Assembly (NCBI RefSeq): GCF_018399035.1
Contig: NZ_CP073760.1
Span: 5,662,339-5,726,338 of the forward strand
Length of the DNA stretch: 64,000 nt
Source of the DNA: Thiocapsa sp.
Lineage (GTDB): Bacteria > Pseudomonadota > Gammaproteobacteria > Chromatiales > Chromatiaceae
Direction of reading: 5' to 3'
The notes beneath the pieces are model-generated. The model did not search any database. It was not told where the DNA came from and saw only the letters and a program-made list of their open reading frames with translations. A program made the position numbers and the translations under genes. Below are positions 17,535 to 24,616 of this stretch, piece by piece; the first letter of the stretch is position 1; every line of letters begins with the position of its first letter.

Positions 17535-19121
17535 GTGGACGTCGATGCCTTTCCGCGCTTGATCGAAGCACTGATGCGACCGGATGCCTATCCGCATCCC
17601 GCCGACCCGGTCGAGCACATCGAGACACACATCTCGCACGTGTTCCTTGCGGGCGCGTTCGCCTACAAGCTCAAGAAGCCGATCGACCTGGGTTTTCTCG
17701 ATTTCTCCACGCTGGAACGCCGTCGCCGCTGTTGCGAGGAGGAGCTGCGGCTGAATCGGCGCCTGGCGCCTGATCTCTATCTGGGCGTGGTTGCCGTCAC
17801 CGGCACGGCGATTGCTCCACGTATCGGCGGACCCGGTCCGGTGCAGGAGTATGCCGTGCAGATGCGTCGTTTCCCGCAAGAGGCCCTGCTCGATCGTCAG
17901 GAGCTGTCCGGCGAGCTGATCGACCGCTTGGCGGAGGATGTCGCGGAGTTTCACGCCCGGCTCCCCGTCGCCGATACCGAGAGCCGTTTCGGCACGCCCG
18001 AGGCCGTGCTTGCACCCATGATCGAGAATCTGGTGCAGATTCGCGCTTGTGCATTGGAGCCGTATCCGCGCGACTGTCTCGAGCGTCTCGAAACCTGGAC
18101 ACGCGGTCGTTGGCATGCCCTGATCCCGATGATCGAGCGTCGGCGCCGCAACGGCTATGTCCGCGAGTGTCACGGCGACATGCATCGGGGCAACATCGCC
18201 TTGGTCGACGGCGAGATCCGCATCTTCGACGCGATCGAGTTCAATCCCCTCCTGCGCTGGATCGACACGGCAAGCGAGATCGCTTTCCTGATCATGGACC
18301 TGGAGGAATCCGGCGCGGCGCCGTTGGCGCGGCGCTTTCTGAACCGCTATCTGGAGCGCAACGGGGACTACGAGCTCTTGTCTCTGCTGGACTTCTACAA
18401 GGTCTATCGCGCGCTTGTTCGGGCGAAGGTCATGGCGATCCGTCTCGGGCAGGCCGATCTGGATCCGGCACAAGAGGCCCGCGACCGCTTGACCTGCATC
18501 CGTTACCTGGAGCTTGCCGAGTCCTACATCCGTCCCCGTTCGCCCCGTCTCTTGATTGCGTGCGGGCTGTCCGGATCCGGAAAGAGCGATATGGCGCGCC
18601 GGCTTCGCGAATCACTCCCCTTGATCCACCTGCGCTCGGACATCGAGCGCAAGCGGCTCTTCGGTATCTCCGAGATCGCTTCCACCCGCGCCTCGCTCGA
18701 CGCCGGTATCTATTTCCCGACCGCGACCGCGTGGACCTACGCACGGCTGTTGCGTCTTGGCGATGCGATCCTCGGCTACGGCTACGACGTGTTGGTCGAT
18801 GCGACCTTCATCTGCGCGGCGCGGCGCGCGCTGTTTTGCGACTTGGCCCGGCGGCGCCGCATCCCGTTCGCGATTCTGTCGCTCGATGCCCCCGTGGATG
18901 TCCTGCGTGACCGTATCAACCGTCGGTTCGCCGCAAACCAGGATGCGTCGGACGCCGACGTGCGGGTTCTTGAGCGTCAACGGCTGGCCTTGGAACCCTT
19001 GACGTCCGACGAGCGTGCCTACGCGGTCGTCATCGACACCAGCCAAACCCCTCCGTTGGCCGATGTGCTCGCACGGATCGAGTCGGCCTTTGTCTCGATG
19101 CGTGCCCCTACCGAGCAATAA
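17535..19121 (+). CDS. Two-domain protein: APH-like kinase fold plus P-loop kinase
   Basis: This 528-aa protein joins an aminoglycoside-phosphotransferase-like N half to an AAA_33/zeta-type P-loop kinase C half. The N half contains HVFLAGAFAYKLKKPIDLGF near residues 34-53 and the catalytic-loop motif HGDMHRGN followed by IRIFDAIEFN. The C half starts with the Walker A LSGSGKS near residue 344, then LRSDIERKRLFG and VDATFICAARR. Such fusions are common in proteobacteria as bifunctional aminoglycoside phosphotransferase/ATP-binding protein, but substrates are unknown and drug resistance should not be assumed. The GTG start follows AGGGTAG. Its last 14 nt overlap the convergent transporter gene. 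Confidence 0.82.
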   Translation: MDVDAFPRLIEALMRPDAYPHPADPVEHIETHISHVFLAGAFAYKLKKPIDLGFLDFSTLERRRRCCEEELRLNRRLAPDLYLGVVAVTGTAIAPRIGGPGPVQEYAVQMRRFPQEALLDRQELSGELIDRLAEDVAEFHARLPVADTESRFGTPEAVLAPMIENLVQIRACALEPYPRDCLERLETWTRGRWHALIPMIERRRRNGYVRECHGDMHRGNIALVDGEIRIFDAIEFNPLLRWIDTASEIAFLIMDLEESGAAPLARRFLNRYLERNGDYELLSLLDFYKVYRALVRAKVMAIRLGQADLDPAQEARDRLTCIRYLELAESYIRPRSPRLLIACGLSGSGKSDMARRLRESLPLIHLRSDIERKRLFGISEIASTRASLDAGIYFPTATAWTYARLLRLGDAILGYGYDVLVDATFICAARRALFCDLARRRRIPFAILSLDAPVDVLRDRINRRFAANQDASDADVRVLERQRLALEPLTSDERAYAVVIDTSQTPPLADVLARIESAFVSMRAPTEQ

Positions 19122-19983
19122 GCGCCACACCGGCGAGCATCAGCAGACCGCCCGGCAACCGTGTCGAGAGCCCGGTCTCGCGGAAGAGCAGCACGCCGTA
19201 GAGGATGCCGAAGAGCAAACTGGTGCGTTTGACGGCGATCATGTAGGCCACCTCGACCTGTTGGAGGGCCAGGAAGTGGGTGTAGACCATCAGCCCCATC
19301 AGGACGCCGACCAGGAGCACAGGTCCGGGTCGGCGCGCCAGTTTGAGCAGAAGCCCGGGCCGGGGCAGGACGATCAGCAGAACGACGGCCGCGCCCAGCA
19401 GTGCGAAGTAGAAGGCCCCGAAGAACTCCGGGTCCATGTGCCGCATGGCCCCTTTGCCCAGGGTGGCGGTGACGGCATAGATGGCGGCCACCGCCAGCAT
19501 CATCCGGGAGCCGGGCTCCTCGACGATGGCTGTAAAGGGACGCGTCCAGCTTCGCCAGTTGTCTCGTTTGGCATGCCGGCTGTTGAGCAGCCAGGCCCCG
19601 GCCACCACCAGCCCGACCCCCGCCGCACCGAGCGGACTGACCTCCTCGCCGAGCAGCACCCAAGCCACCCCGATGACGAACACCGGGGTAAAGGCCAGGT
19701 AGGGCAGGGTGAGCGAGAGCGGATGGTCGCGGATCGCGGCCATGTAGATCAGCATGGCGGCGATTTCCAGCGGGATGAGGGCCGCGATCCAGAACCAAAA
19801 GGCCGGCGGAAGTGACGATAGCGGCGGCATGCCGACCAGCAACGGCGCCATGAGGAGGCCCACGACGCCGAAGCGCACGACGACCAGCTCGCGGGCCGAG
19901 AAGCCTTGCAGCCACGCCTTGGTTGCGGCGTCCGCACTCGCCAGTGAGAAGGCGCAGAGCAGGGAGAGGCTGACCCAATCCAT
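19108..19983 (-). CDS. EamA/DMT-superfamily transporter
   Basis: This 291-aa protein has about ten transmembrane segments arranged as two EamA repeats, for example SLASADAATKAW near the N terminus and ALQQVEVAYMIAVKRTSLLF with GILYGVLLFRE in the second half. These are probable metabolite or drug exporters; the substrate is not predictable. The IAVKRTSLLFG and YGVLLFRE motifs are typical of a subgroup found next to housekeeping genes. It starts 24 bp downstream of the dusA end on the same strand and may be cotranscribed with it. Confidence 0.87.
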   Translation of the reverse strand: MDWVSLSLLCAFSLASADAATKAWLQGFSARELVVVRFGVVGLLMAPLLVGMPPLSSLPPAFWFWIAALIPLEIAAMLIYMAAIRDHPLSLTLPYLAFTPVFVIGVAWVLLGEEVSPLGAAGVGLVVAGAWLLNSRHAKRDNWRSWTRPFTAIVEEPGSRMMLAVAAIYAVTATLGKGAMRHMDPEFFGAFYFALLGAAVVLLIVLPRPGLLLKLARRPGPVLLVGVLMGLMVYTHFLALQQVEVAYMIAVKRTSLLFGILYGVLLFRETGLSTRLPGGLLMLAGVALIAR

Positions 19984-20007
19984 GGTGCCTCGCGCGAATC
20001 CCGCCGG

Positions 20008-21024
20008 CTAAGGCCGCGGCTCGGGCGGCAGCTTGGCGGTCAGGACCTCGACGCCCGCGCCCGCACGATGCGCCTGCTCGCTCAGATGGCGTCGCCAGGC
20101 GCGCGCGCCGGGTTGGCCTTGGAAGAGACCGAGGATGTGCCGGCTCATGGCGCTCAGCGGCGTGCCCGTCGACAGCTCGCGCTCCACGTAAGGCAGGAAG
20201 GCGTCGAGGACCGCGTTGCGCGTCGGCGCACGACGGTCATCCCCGAAGATCACCCGGTCCGCCTCGGCGAGGATCCAGGGGTTGTGATAGGCCTCGCGAC
20301 CGATCATGACCCCGTCGAGTGTCTTCAGAAACCCGAGAGTCTCCTCAAGGGTCTTGATGCCCCCGTTGATCGCGATGGTCTGATTCGGCAGATCGCGCTT
20401 GAGTTGCTTCACGACGTCGTAGCGCAACGGCGGGATGTCGCGGTTCTCCTTCGGACTCAGCCCGGCGAGCCACGCCTTGCGCGCATGCACGACGAGCGCG
20501 TCGCAGCCGGCCTCGGTCACGGCGCCGGCAAAGTCCAGAAGCTCGCCGTAGCTGTCGCGATCGTCGATCCCGATGCGGGTCTTGACGGTCACCGGCACCG
20601 CGACGGCATCCTTCATCGCCGCCACGCAGTCCGCGACCAGTCCCGGCTCGGCCATCAAACAGGCGCCGAACCGGCCGTTCTGCACCCGGTCCGACGGACA
20701 ACCGACGTTGATGTTGATCTCGTCGTAGCCCCGCTCGGCGCCCATCCGTGCGCAGTGCGCCATGTCCTGCGGGTCCGATCCGCCGAGCTGGAGTGCGATC
20801 GGGTGCTCAGCGGGATCGAAACCGAGGAAGCGCTCGCTATCGCCCCTTCGAGAGCCATGGATCAGCGCACCCGTCGTGACCATCTCGGTATAGAGCAGGG
20901 TGTGCCGGCTGAGAAGACGCAGGAAATAGCGACAGTGGCGATCGGTCCAGTCGAGCATGGGCGCGACGGATAGGCGGCGGTCCAGCACAGGTGCGGGGAG
21001 GGGAGACAAAGACGTGCCTTGCAA
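20008..21024 (-). CDS. dusA: tRNA-dihydrouridine(20/20a) synthase
   Basis: DusA is an FMN- and NADPH-dependent enzyme that reduces U20/U20a in the tRNA D-loop. Seen are the N-terminal SVAPMLDWTDRHCRYFLRLL, the catalytic Cys in NVGCPSDRVQNGRFGACLM, VKTRIGIDD, VHARKAWLAGLSPKENR and the GGIKTLEE FMN-phosphate loop. GLSPKENR and the C-terminal helical domain place it in DusA rather than DusB or DusC. The length of 338 aa fits. It leads a minus-strand unit with the DMT transporter. Confidence 0.95.
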   Translation of the reverse strand: MQGTSLSPLPAPVLDRRLSVAPMLDWTDRHCRYFLRLLSRHTLLYTEMVTTGALIHGSRRGDSERFLGFDPAEHPIALQLGGSDPQDMAHCARMGAERGYDEININVGCPSDRVQNGRFGACLMAEPGLVADCVAAMKDAVAVPVTVKTRIGIDDRDSYGELLDFAGAVTEAGCDALVVHARKAWLAGLSPKENRDIPPLRYDVVKQLKRDLPNQTIAINGGIKTLEETLGFLKTLDGVMIGREAYHNPWILAEADRVIFGDDRRAPTRNAVLDAFLPYVERELSTGTPLSAMSRHILGLFQGQPGARAWRRHLSEQAHRAGAGVEVLTAKLPPEPRP

Positions 21025-21076
21025 CGGGTGGTTAAACGAACAGATGTCAGGAAAGATTCAAAAACAGCAGAGAACC

Positions 21077-21111
21077 GTAGGATGGGTAGAGCGCAGCGAA
21101 ACCCATCCTCC
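21077..21111. repeat. GGATGGGT palindromic repeat, copy 2
   Basis: Identical over its core to the copy at 6237-6271, including the TAGAGCGCAGCGAAACCC centre. It lies between dusA and the glutathione reductase-like gene. Confidence 0.75.
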
Positions 21112-21158
21112 AAACCGCCGCGTTGCCGGATTGCGGTCTGACGTCCTTGGCGCAGGCT

Positions 21159-21188
21159 GGATGGGTTTCGCTGACGCTCTACCCATCC
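21159..21188. repeat. GGATGGGT palindromic repeat, copy 3, inverted
   Basis: The reverse complement of the 21077 copy with one changed base at the centre (GGATGGGTTTCGCTGACG onward). Copies 2 and 3 thus form an inverted pair 47 bp apart at the 3' ends facing the reductase gene. A large stem-loop could act as a terminator or mRNA 3'-end stabiliser. Confidence 0.7.
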
Positions 21189-21217
21189 CACCATCGGTCG
21201 ATCCGCAGCCTTGGCGA

Positions 21218-22594
21218 TCAGGAGCCCTGTCCCGGGCGTCTGACCGGCTCCTTGAGGGTGACCAGCTCCTCGGCGCTGCTCGGGTGGATCGCGACGGTGT
21301 CGTCCAGATCGGCCTTGGTCGCGCCCATCTTCACCGCCACGCCGAAACCCTGCATCATCTCGTCGACGCCGTCGCCGATCGCGTGGATGCCCACGACCCG
21401 TTCCTCTGGGCCAACGCACACCAGCTTCATGGCGGTCTTGGGGCCGTGCGCATTCAGTGCATAGCGCATCGGGGTGAAGCTGGTCTCGTAGACCGTCAGG
21501 GTGTCGCCGTAGCGCTCACGCGCCTCGGGCTCGGTCAAGCCCACCTTGCCGATCGGCGGATGGGCGAAGACCACGGTCGGAACGTTGTCGTAGTCGAGCT
21601 TCAGATCCGGCTTGCCGCCGAACAGGCGCTCGGCCAGGCGGCGCCCGGCGGCGATCGCGACCGGGGTCAATGGCTCGCGCCCGATCACGTCGCCGATGGC
21701 ATAGATGCCCGGCACGTCGGTGTTCTGATACGCATCGACCGGGATGATGCCGTTCGGCTGCATCGTGACGCCCGCGGCCTCCAGGTTCAGCTCGCGGGTG
21801 TTCGGCGTGCGTCCGACGGCCCAGAGGAGGGTGTCGAAGCCGCCCAGACGCTCGCCGTCGCGTGCGACCAGTGCGAGGCCATCGGCATTCTTCTCGAGCG
21901 CCGCGACCTCGAATTCGAGCCGCATCTCGATGCCGTCGGCCGCCATGTTCTCCGCGAGCGTCTCGCTGATCATGGGGTCGAAGAGAAACAGCACCCGGTC
22001 CTCGAGCGCCACGACGGTGACCTCGGTGCCGAGTGCGCGCAAGACTCCTGCGAGCTCCACGCCGATGTAACCACCCCCGATGATGGCGACGCGCTTGGGC
22101 TGCGTCTCCAGCACGAAGAAACCGTCGGAGGTGATGCCCAGCTCCGCACCCGGCATCCGCGGCACGATCGGCCGTCCGCCGGTCGCGATCACGATGTGGT
22201 CGGCGCTGTAACGATCCTCGCCGACCGCGATGGTCTTGGTATCGACGAAGCGCGCCTGACCTTGAATGCGAGTGATGCCTTGCCGCTCGACATAGCCGTC
22301 CCAGTAGCCGTTGATATCGGCGACGTAGCGGTTACGTCCCGCGACGAGCGTCGGCCAGTCGATTCCCTCGAACTGCACCTTCACGCCGTAACCGGGTGCG
22401 TCGGCAACAGCCGCCGCCAGGTTGGCGCCGTACCACATGACCTTCTTGGGAACACAGCCGGCGTTCACGCAGGTGCCGCCGAGCTTCCCTGCCTCGACCA
22501 CGGCGACACGGCGTCCGAGCTGCGCGGCTTTCTCGGCCACGGCCAAGCCGCCGCTCCCGCCTCCGATGGCGATCAGGTCGAAATGCTGACTCAT
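21218..22594 (-). CDS. garB: Glutathione (amide) reductase, class I flavoprotein disulfide reductase
   Basis: This 458-aa FAD enzyme is of the glutathione reductase type. FAD loop GGGSGGLA is at residues 11-18; redox cysteines 42 and 47 lie in GGTCVNAGCVPKK; the nucleotide loop GGGYIGVELAG is at 173-183; HPSSAEE near the C terminus carries the catalytic His. E. coli Gor binds the NADPH 2'-phosphate with Arg198 and Arg204. Here the segment reads VALEDRVLFLFDP, so both Arg are replaced (Leu, Phe) and acidic residues are present, as expected for NADH. Glu21 replaces Asn beside the E. coli substrate-binding Arg22. With the Prx-Grx gene upstream, this matches the NADH-dependent glutathione amide reductase known from Chromatium gracile. 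The gar letter is recalled, not checked. Confidence 0.85.
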   Translation of the reverse strand: MSQHFDLIAIGGGSGGLAVAEKAAQLGRRVAVVEAGKLGGTCVNAGCVPKKVMWYGANLAAAVADAPGYGVKVQFEGIDWPTLVAGRNRYVADINGYWDGYVERQGITRIQGQARFVDTKTIAVGEDRYSADHIVIATGGRPIVPRMPGAELGITSDGFFVLETQPKRVAIIGGGYIGVELAGVLRALGTEVTVVALEDRVLFLFDPMISETLAENMAADGIEMRLEFEVAALEKNADGLALVARDGERLGGFDTLLWAVGRTPNTRELNLEAAGVTMQPNGIIPVDAYQNTDVPGIYAIGDVIGREPLTPVAIAAGRRLAERLFGGKPDLKLDYDNVPTVVFAHPPIGKVGLTEPEARERYGDTLTVYETSFTPMRYALNAHGPKTAMKLVCVGPEERVVGIHAIGDGVDEMMQGFGVAVKMGATKADLDDTVAIHPSSAEELVTLKEPVRRPGQGS

Positions 22595-22684
22595 GTTCTT
22601 GACTCCCGGTCCTGTCTTCGAATCCCTCTCGGATCGGGCGATCCGGCCGTAACCGGATCGCCCGTCGATCTTGCCGAGCCGGTT

Positions 22685-23428
22685 CTATGCGGCGTGGTGG
22701 TCTTTCAACCACACCTCGACAGCGTCGGATCCGCCGATCAGCTTGCCGTTGACGAAGACCTGAGGCACGGATGCTGCATTCGCGACGGCGCGCAGGGTCT
22801 GCTCGGTGTAGTCGCGGTTCAGCAAAAGTTCCTCATAAGCGATCCCGGCGTTGTGCAGAGCCTCTTTCGCCTTCGCACAGAAGGGGCAGCCGTCGCGGGT
22901 CATGACGGTCACGTCGAGCGGCTTCGCGGCTTCCGGCGCCAGATAGGCGAGCATGGTGTCGGCATCGGAGACACCGTAGGGGTCGCCTTCGACTTCCGGC
23001 TCGATGAACATTTGTTCCACGACGCCGTCGCGTACCAGCATGGAGTAGCGCCAGGACCGCTTGCCGAAGCCAAGACCGTCCTTGTCGACCAACAGACCCA
23101 TGCCGTCGGTGAACTCGCCGTTGCCGTCCGGGATGAAGGTGACGTTGTCGGCGTGCTGCGACTTCTTCCATTCGTTCATGACGAAGGTGTCGTTGACAGA
23201 CATGCACACGACCTCGTCGACCCCATGTTTCTTGAAGGTCGGAACCAACTGGTTGTAGCGCGGCACATGCGAGGAGGAGCAGGTCGGCGTGAAGGCGCCC
23301 GGCAGGGAGAAGACGACGACGGTCTTGCCCTTGAAGATGTCGTCGGTCGTCACGTCGACCCATTCGTGACCCTGACGGGTGTGAAAGGTGACCTGCGGGA
23401 CACGGCTTCCGGTGCGATTCTCGAACAT
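22685..23428 (-). CDS. garA: Peroxiredoxin-glutaredoxin fusion, glutathione (amide)-dependent peroxidase
   Basis: This 247-aa hybrid reduces H2O2 and small hydroperoxides using glutathione or glutathione amide. The N-terminal Prx5-type domain has the peroxidatic Cys50 in FTPTCSSSHVPRYN. The C-terminal glutaredoxin domain (from about residue 170) has the CPFC active site, SVPQVF with the cis-Pro, and GGSD. Such fusions occur in Haemophilus and in Chromatiaceae. The start at MFENRTG has GGAG 9 nt upstream; an upstream TTG is also in frame. It precedes the reductase gene by 90 bp on the same strand, forming a complete peroxide-reducing cycle. Confidence 0.93.
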   Translation of the reverse strand: MFENRTGSRVPQVTFHTRQGHEWVDVTTDDIFKGKTVVVFSLPGAFTPTCSSSHVPRYNQLVPTFKKHGVDEVVCMSVNDTFVMNEWKKSQHADNVTFIPDGNGEFTDGMGLLVDKDGLGFGKRSWRYSMLVRDGVVEQMFIEPEVEGDPYGVSDADTMLAYLAPEAAKPLDVTVMTRDGCPFCAKAKEALHNAGIAYEELLLNRDYTEQTLRAVANAASVPQVFVNGKLIGGSDAVEVWLKDHHAA

Positions 23429-24073
23429 GGGGTCATTCTCCAAGTTGAAGTGAAGGGTTGAGGGTGACTAATCTGCGTCGATGGGGTGCAGAATAGCGGG
23501 GCCTCGGTGATAAGGAAAGTGGATTGTTTTTATCATGGCGATCGTTATTAACGATTCTGGTTCCATCCACGCGCGTCTTTAGGACTTGGGGCGGGGCGCT
23601 GGATCGCTTGGTAACGGACCGAACGACCGCTACCTCTCGATGAGGTCAAGGGGTCTCGATTCAAGCGACACGCGAGTCGATGTCCGGGCGCAGCATCGAT
23701 AACCTCGAGCGGCGTTTCGAAGCACGCGAGGTTCCCGAGCGGCCCGGTATCGACATTGAGCCCCGATATCGGACTCAAGCACGATGTCGAATGGCGTATC
23801 ATCGACCGAACCCTCGCGCATTCGCTCCTCGCCCCGGCGCCGAGGCGCGAATTGTCGCGCATAGCTTCTTGCACAGTCCACGAGAGAGGCATACCGCGAT
23901 GCATGGTTTCAGTGCAGGGCCCGCGACCAGGATCGACCACGCAGGTGTCACCGTGTCCCTTTTGGCCCAGCTCGCTCCGCTGCGATCGCCAGCCCGTCCC
24001 GATGCCGCGATCTTTGCCGGCAAGGCTCGCAAGCAGGGTGCCGCGGTAGCCGGCGGCCGGTCGGCGCAAACCG
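23429..24073. other. 645-bp intergenic region without a supported gene
   Basis: The region separates the divergent peroxidase and HPt genes. Several open frames exist on both strands, but all are rich in Arg/Pro/Ser, lack ribosome binding sites and resemble no family. The left 130 bp hold palindromes that may regulate the peroxidase operon. The rest shows nothing I can interpret. Confidence 0.55.
23508..23555 (-). promoter_or_regulatory. Palindromes upstream of the peroxidase-reductase operon
   Basis: ATCGTTATTAACGAT (23541-23555) is a perfect palindrome around one central base, about 115 nt upstream of the peroxidase ATG. TGATAA (23508-23513) and TTATCA (23530-23535) form a second inverted pair with 16 bp between. 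The region is locally AT-rich. A binding site for a peroxide or redox regulator is plausible, but neither element fits the OxyR consensus well. Confidence 0.35.
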
Positions 24074-24508
24074 ATGAGTGAGCACATGAAACCGCACGTA
24101 GAACCCGATGTGGCGAGGTCGCTCGGGACGCCCGCCGACACGTCGCTGCTCGATCTCGCGGTGCTTTCCCGGCTCGACGATGATTTGGGGCGCGAGTCGG
24201 TCCTGGAGCTCATGGACCTGTTCCGAACCGAGTCGGAGCGGCGCCGACATCGGATCGAAGCCGCGGTCACGGCCCGCGACGCGTCCGCGGCCTGCCACGA
24301 GGCACACGCACTCAAGGGCAGCGCCTTGACCTTCGGTGCCTGCCTTCTCGGGGCGTTGGCGTTCAAAATGGAGCAGGCCGGACGCTGCGGCGATCTGGAT
24401 GGTTTGACCTCCGACCTACCCGATCTCGCGCGTCTGACGGTGGAGACGCAAGCGGCCTTGTCGAGGGTGTTCTCGGAGAGCGGCGATCACGGCGATCCGG
24501 GATTATAA
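24074..24508 (+). CDS. Histidine phosphotransfer (HPt) domain protein
   Basis: This 144-aa protein is a single HPt four-helix bundle: LSRLDDDLGRESVLELMDLF as helix B and AAACHEAHALKGSALTFGA-like helix C, with the phosphorylatable His78 in HALKGSA and Lys81 three residues later. The first 25 residues are variable. HPt proteins shuttle phosphoryl groups between hybrid kinases and response regulators; no kinase or regulator gene is nearby, so its partners are elsewhere. ATGs at 24074 and 24086 are both possible. It converges on brxL and marks the chromosomal side of the defence island. Confidence 0.82.
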   Translation: MSEHMKPHVEPDVARSLGTPADTSLLDLAVLSRLDDDLGRESVLELMDLFRTESERRRHRIEAAVTARDASAACHEAHALKGSALTFGACLLGALAFKMEQAGRCGDLDGLTSDLPDLARLTVETQAALSRVFSESGDHGDPGL

Positions 24509-24616
24509 CGTACCCGACAGGCTCGACAGGGTCGGCTTGCGCCCTGGTTTTCCACTGACGAACGCCCTCACGGAGATTAGAGTCGGTCCTCCCGCAATCC
24601 CGACAATCCCGGCATC

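Noticed and set aside
17535..19121. An aminoglycoside-resistance gene
   Set aside because: The APH-like motif is real, but the fused P-loop kinase half and lack of any resistance context make a metabolic or unknown role more likely.
20957..23461. An 834-codon open frame on the plus strand
   Set aside because: It covers both antisense sides of the reductase and peroxidase genes and the repeat-filled gap; its composition is that of a reading-frame shadow.
23508..23555. An OxyR binding site
   Set aside because: The ATAG/CTAT elements at 10- to 11-bp spacing expected for OxyR are not present, so I only list the palindromes as they are.
23429..24073. A small gene in the gap before the HPt gene
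   Set aside because: Candidate frames on both strands overlap each other, lack ribosome binding sites and are dominated by Arg, Pro and Ser.
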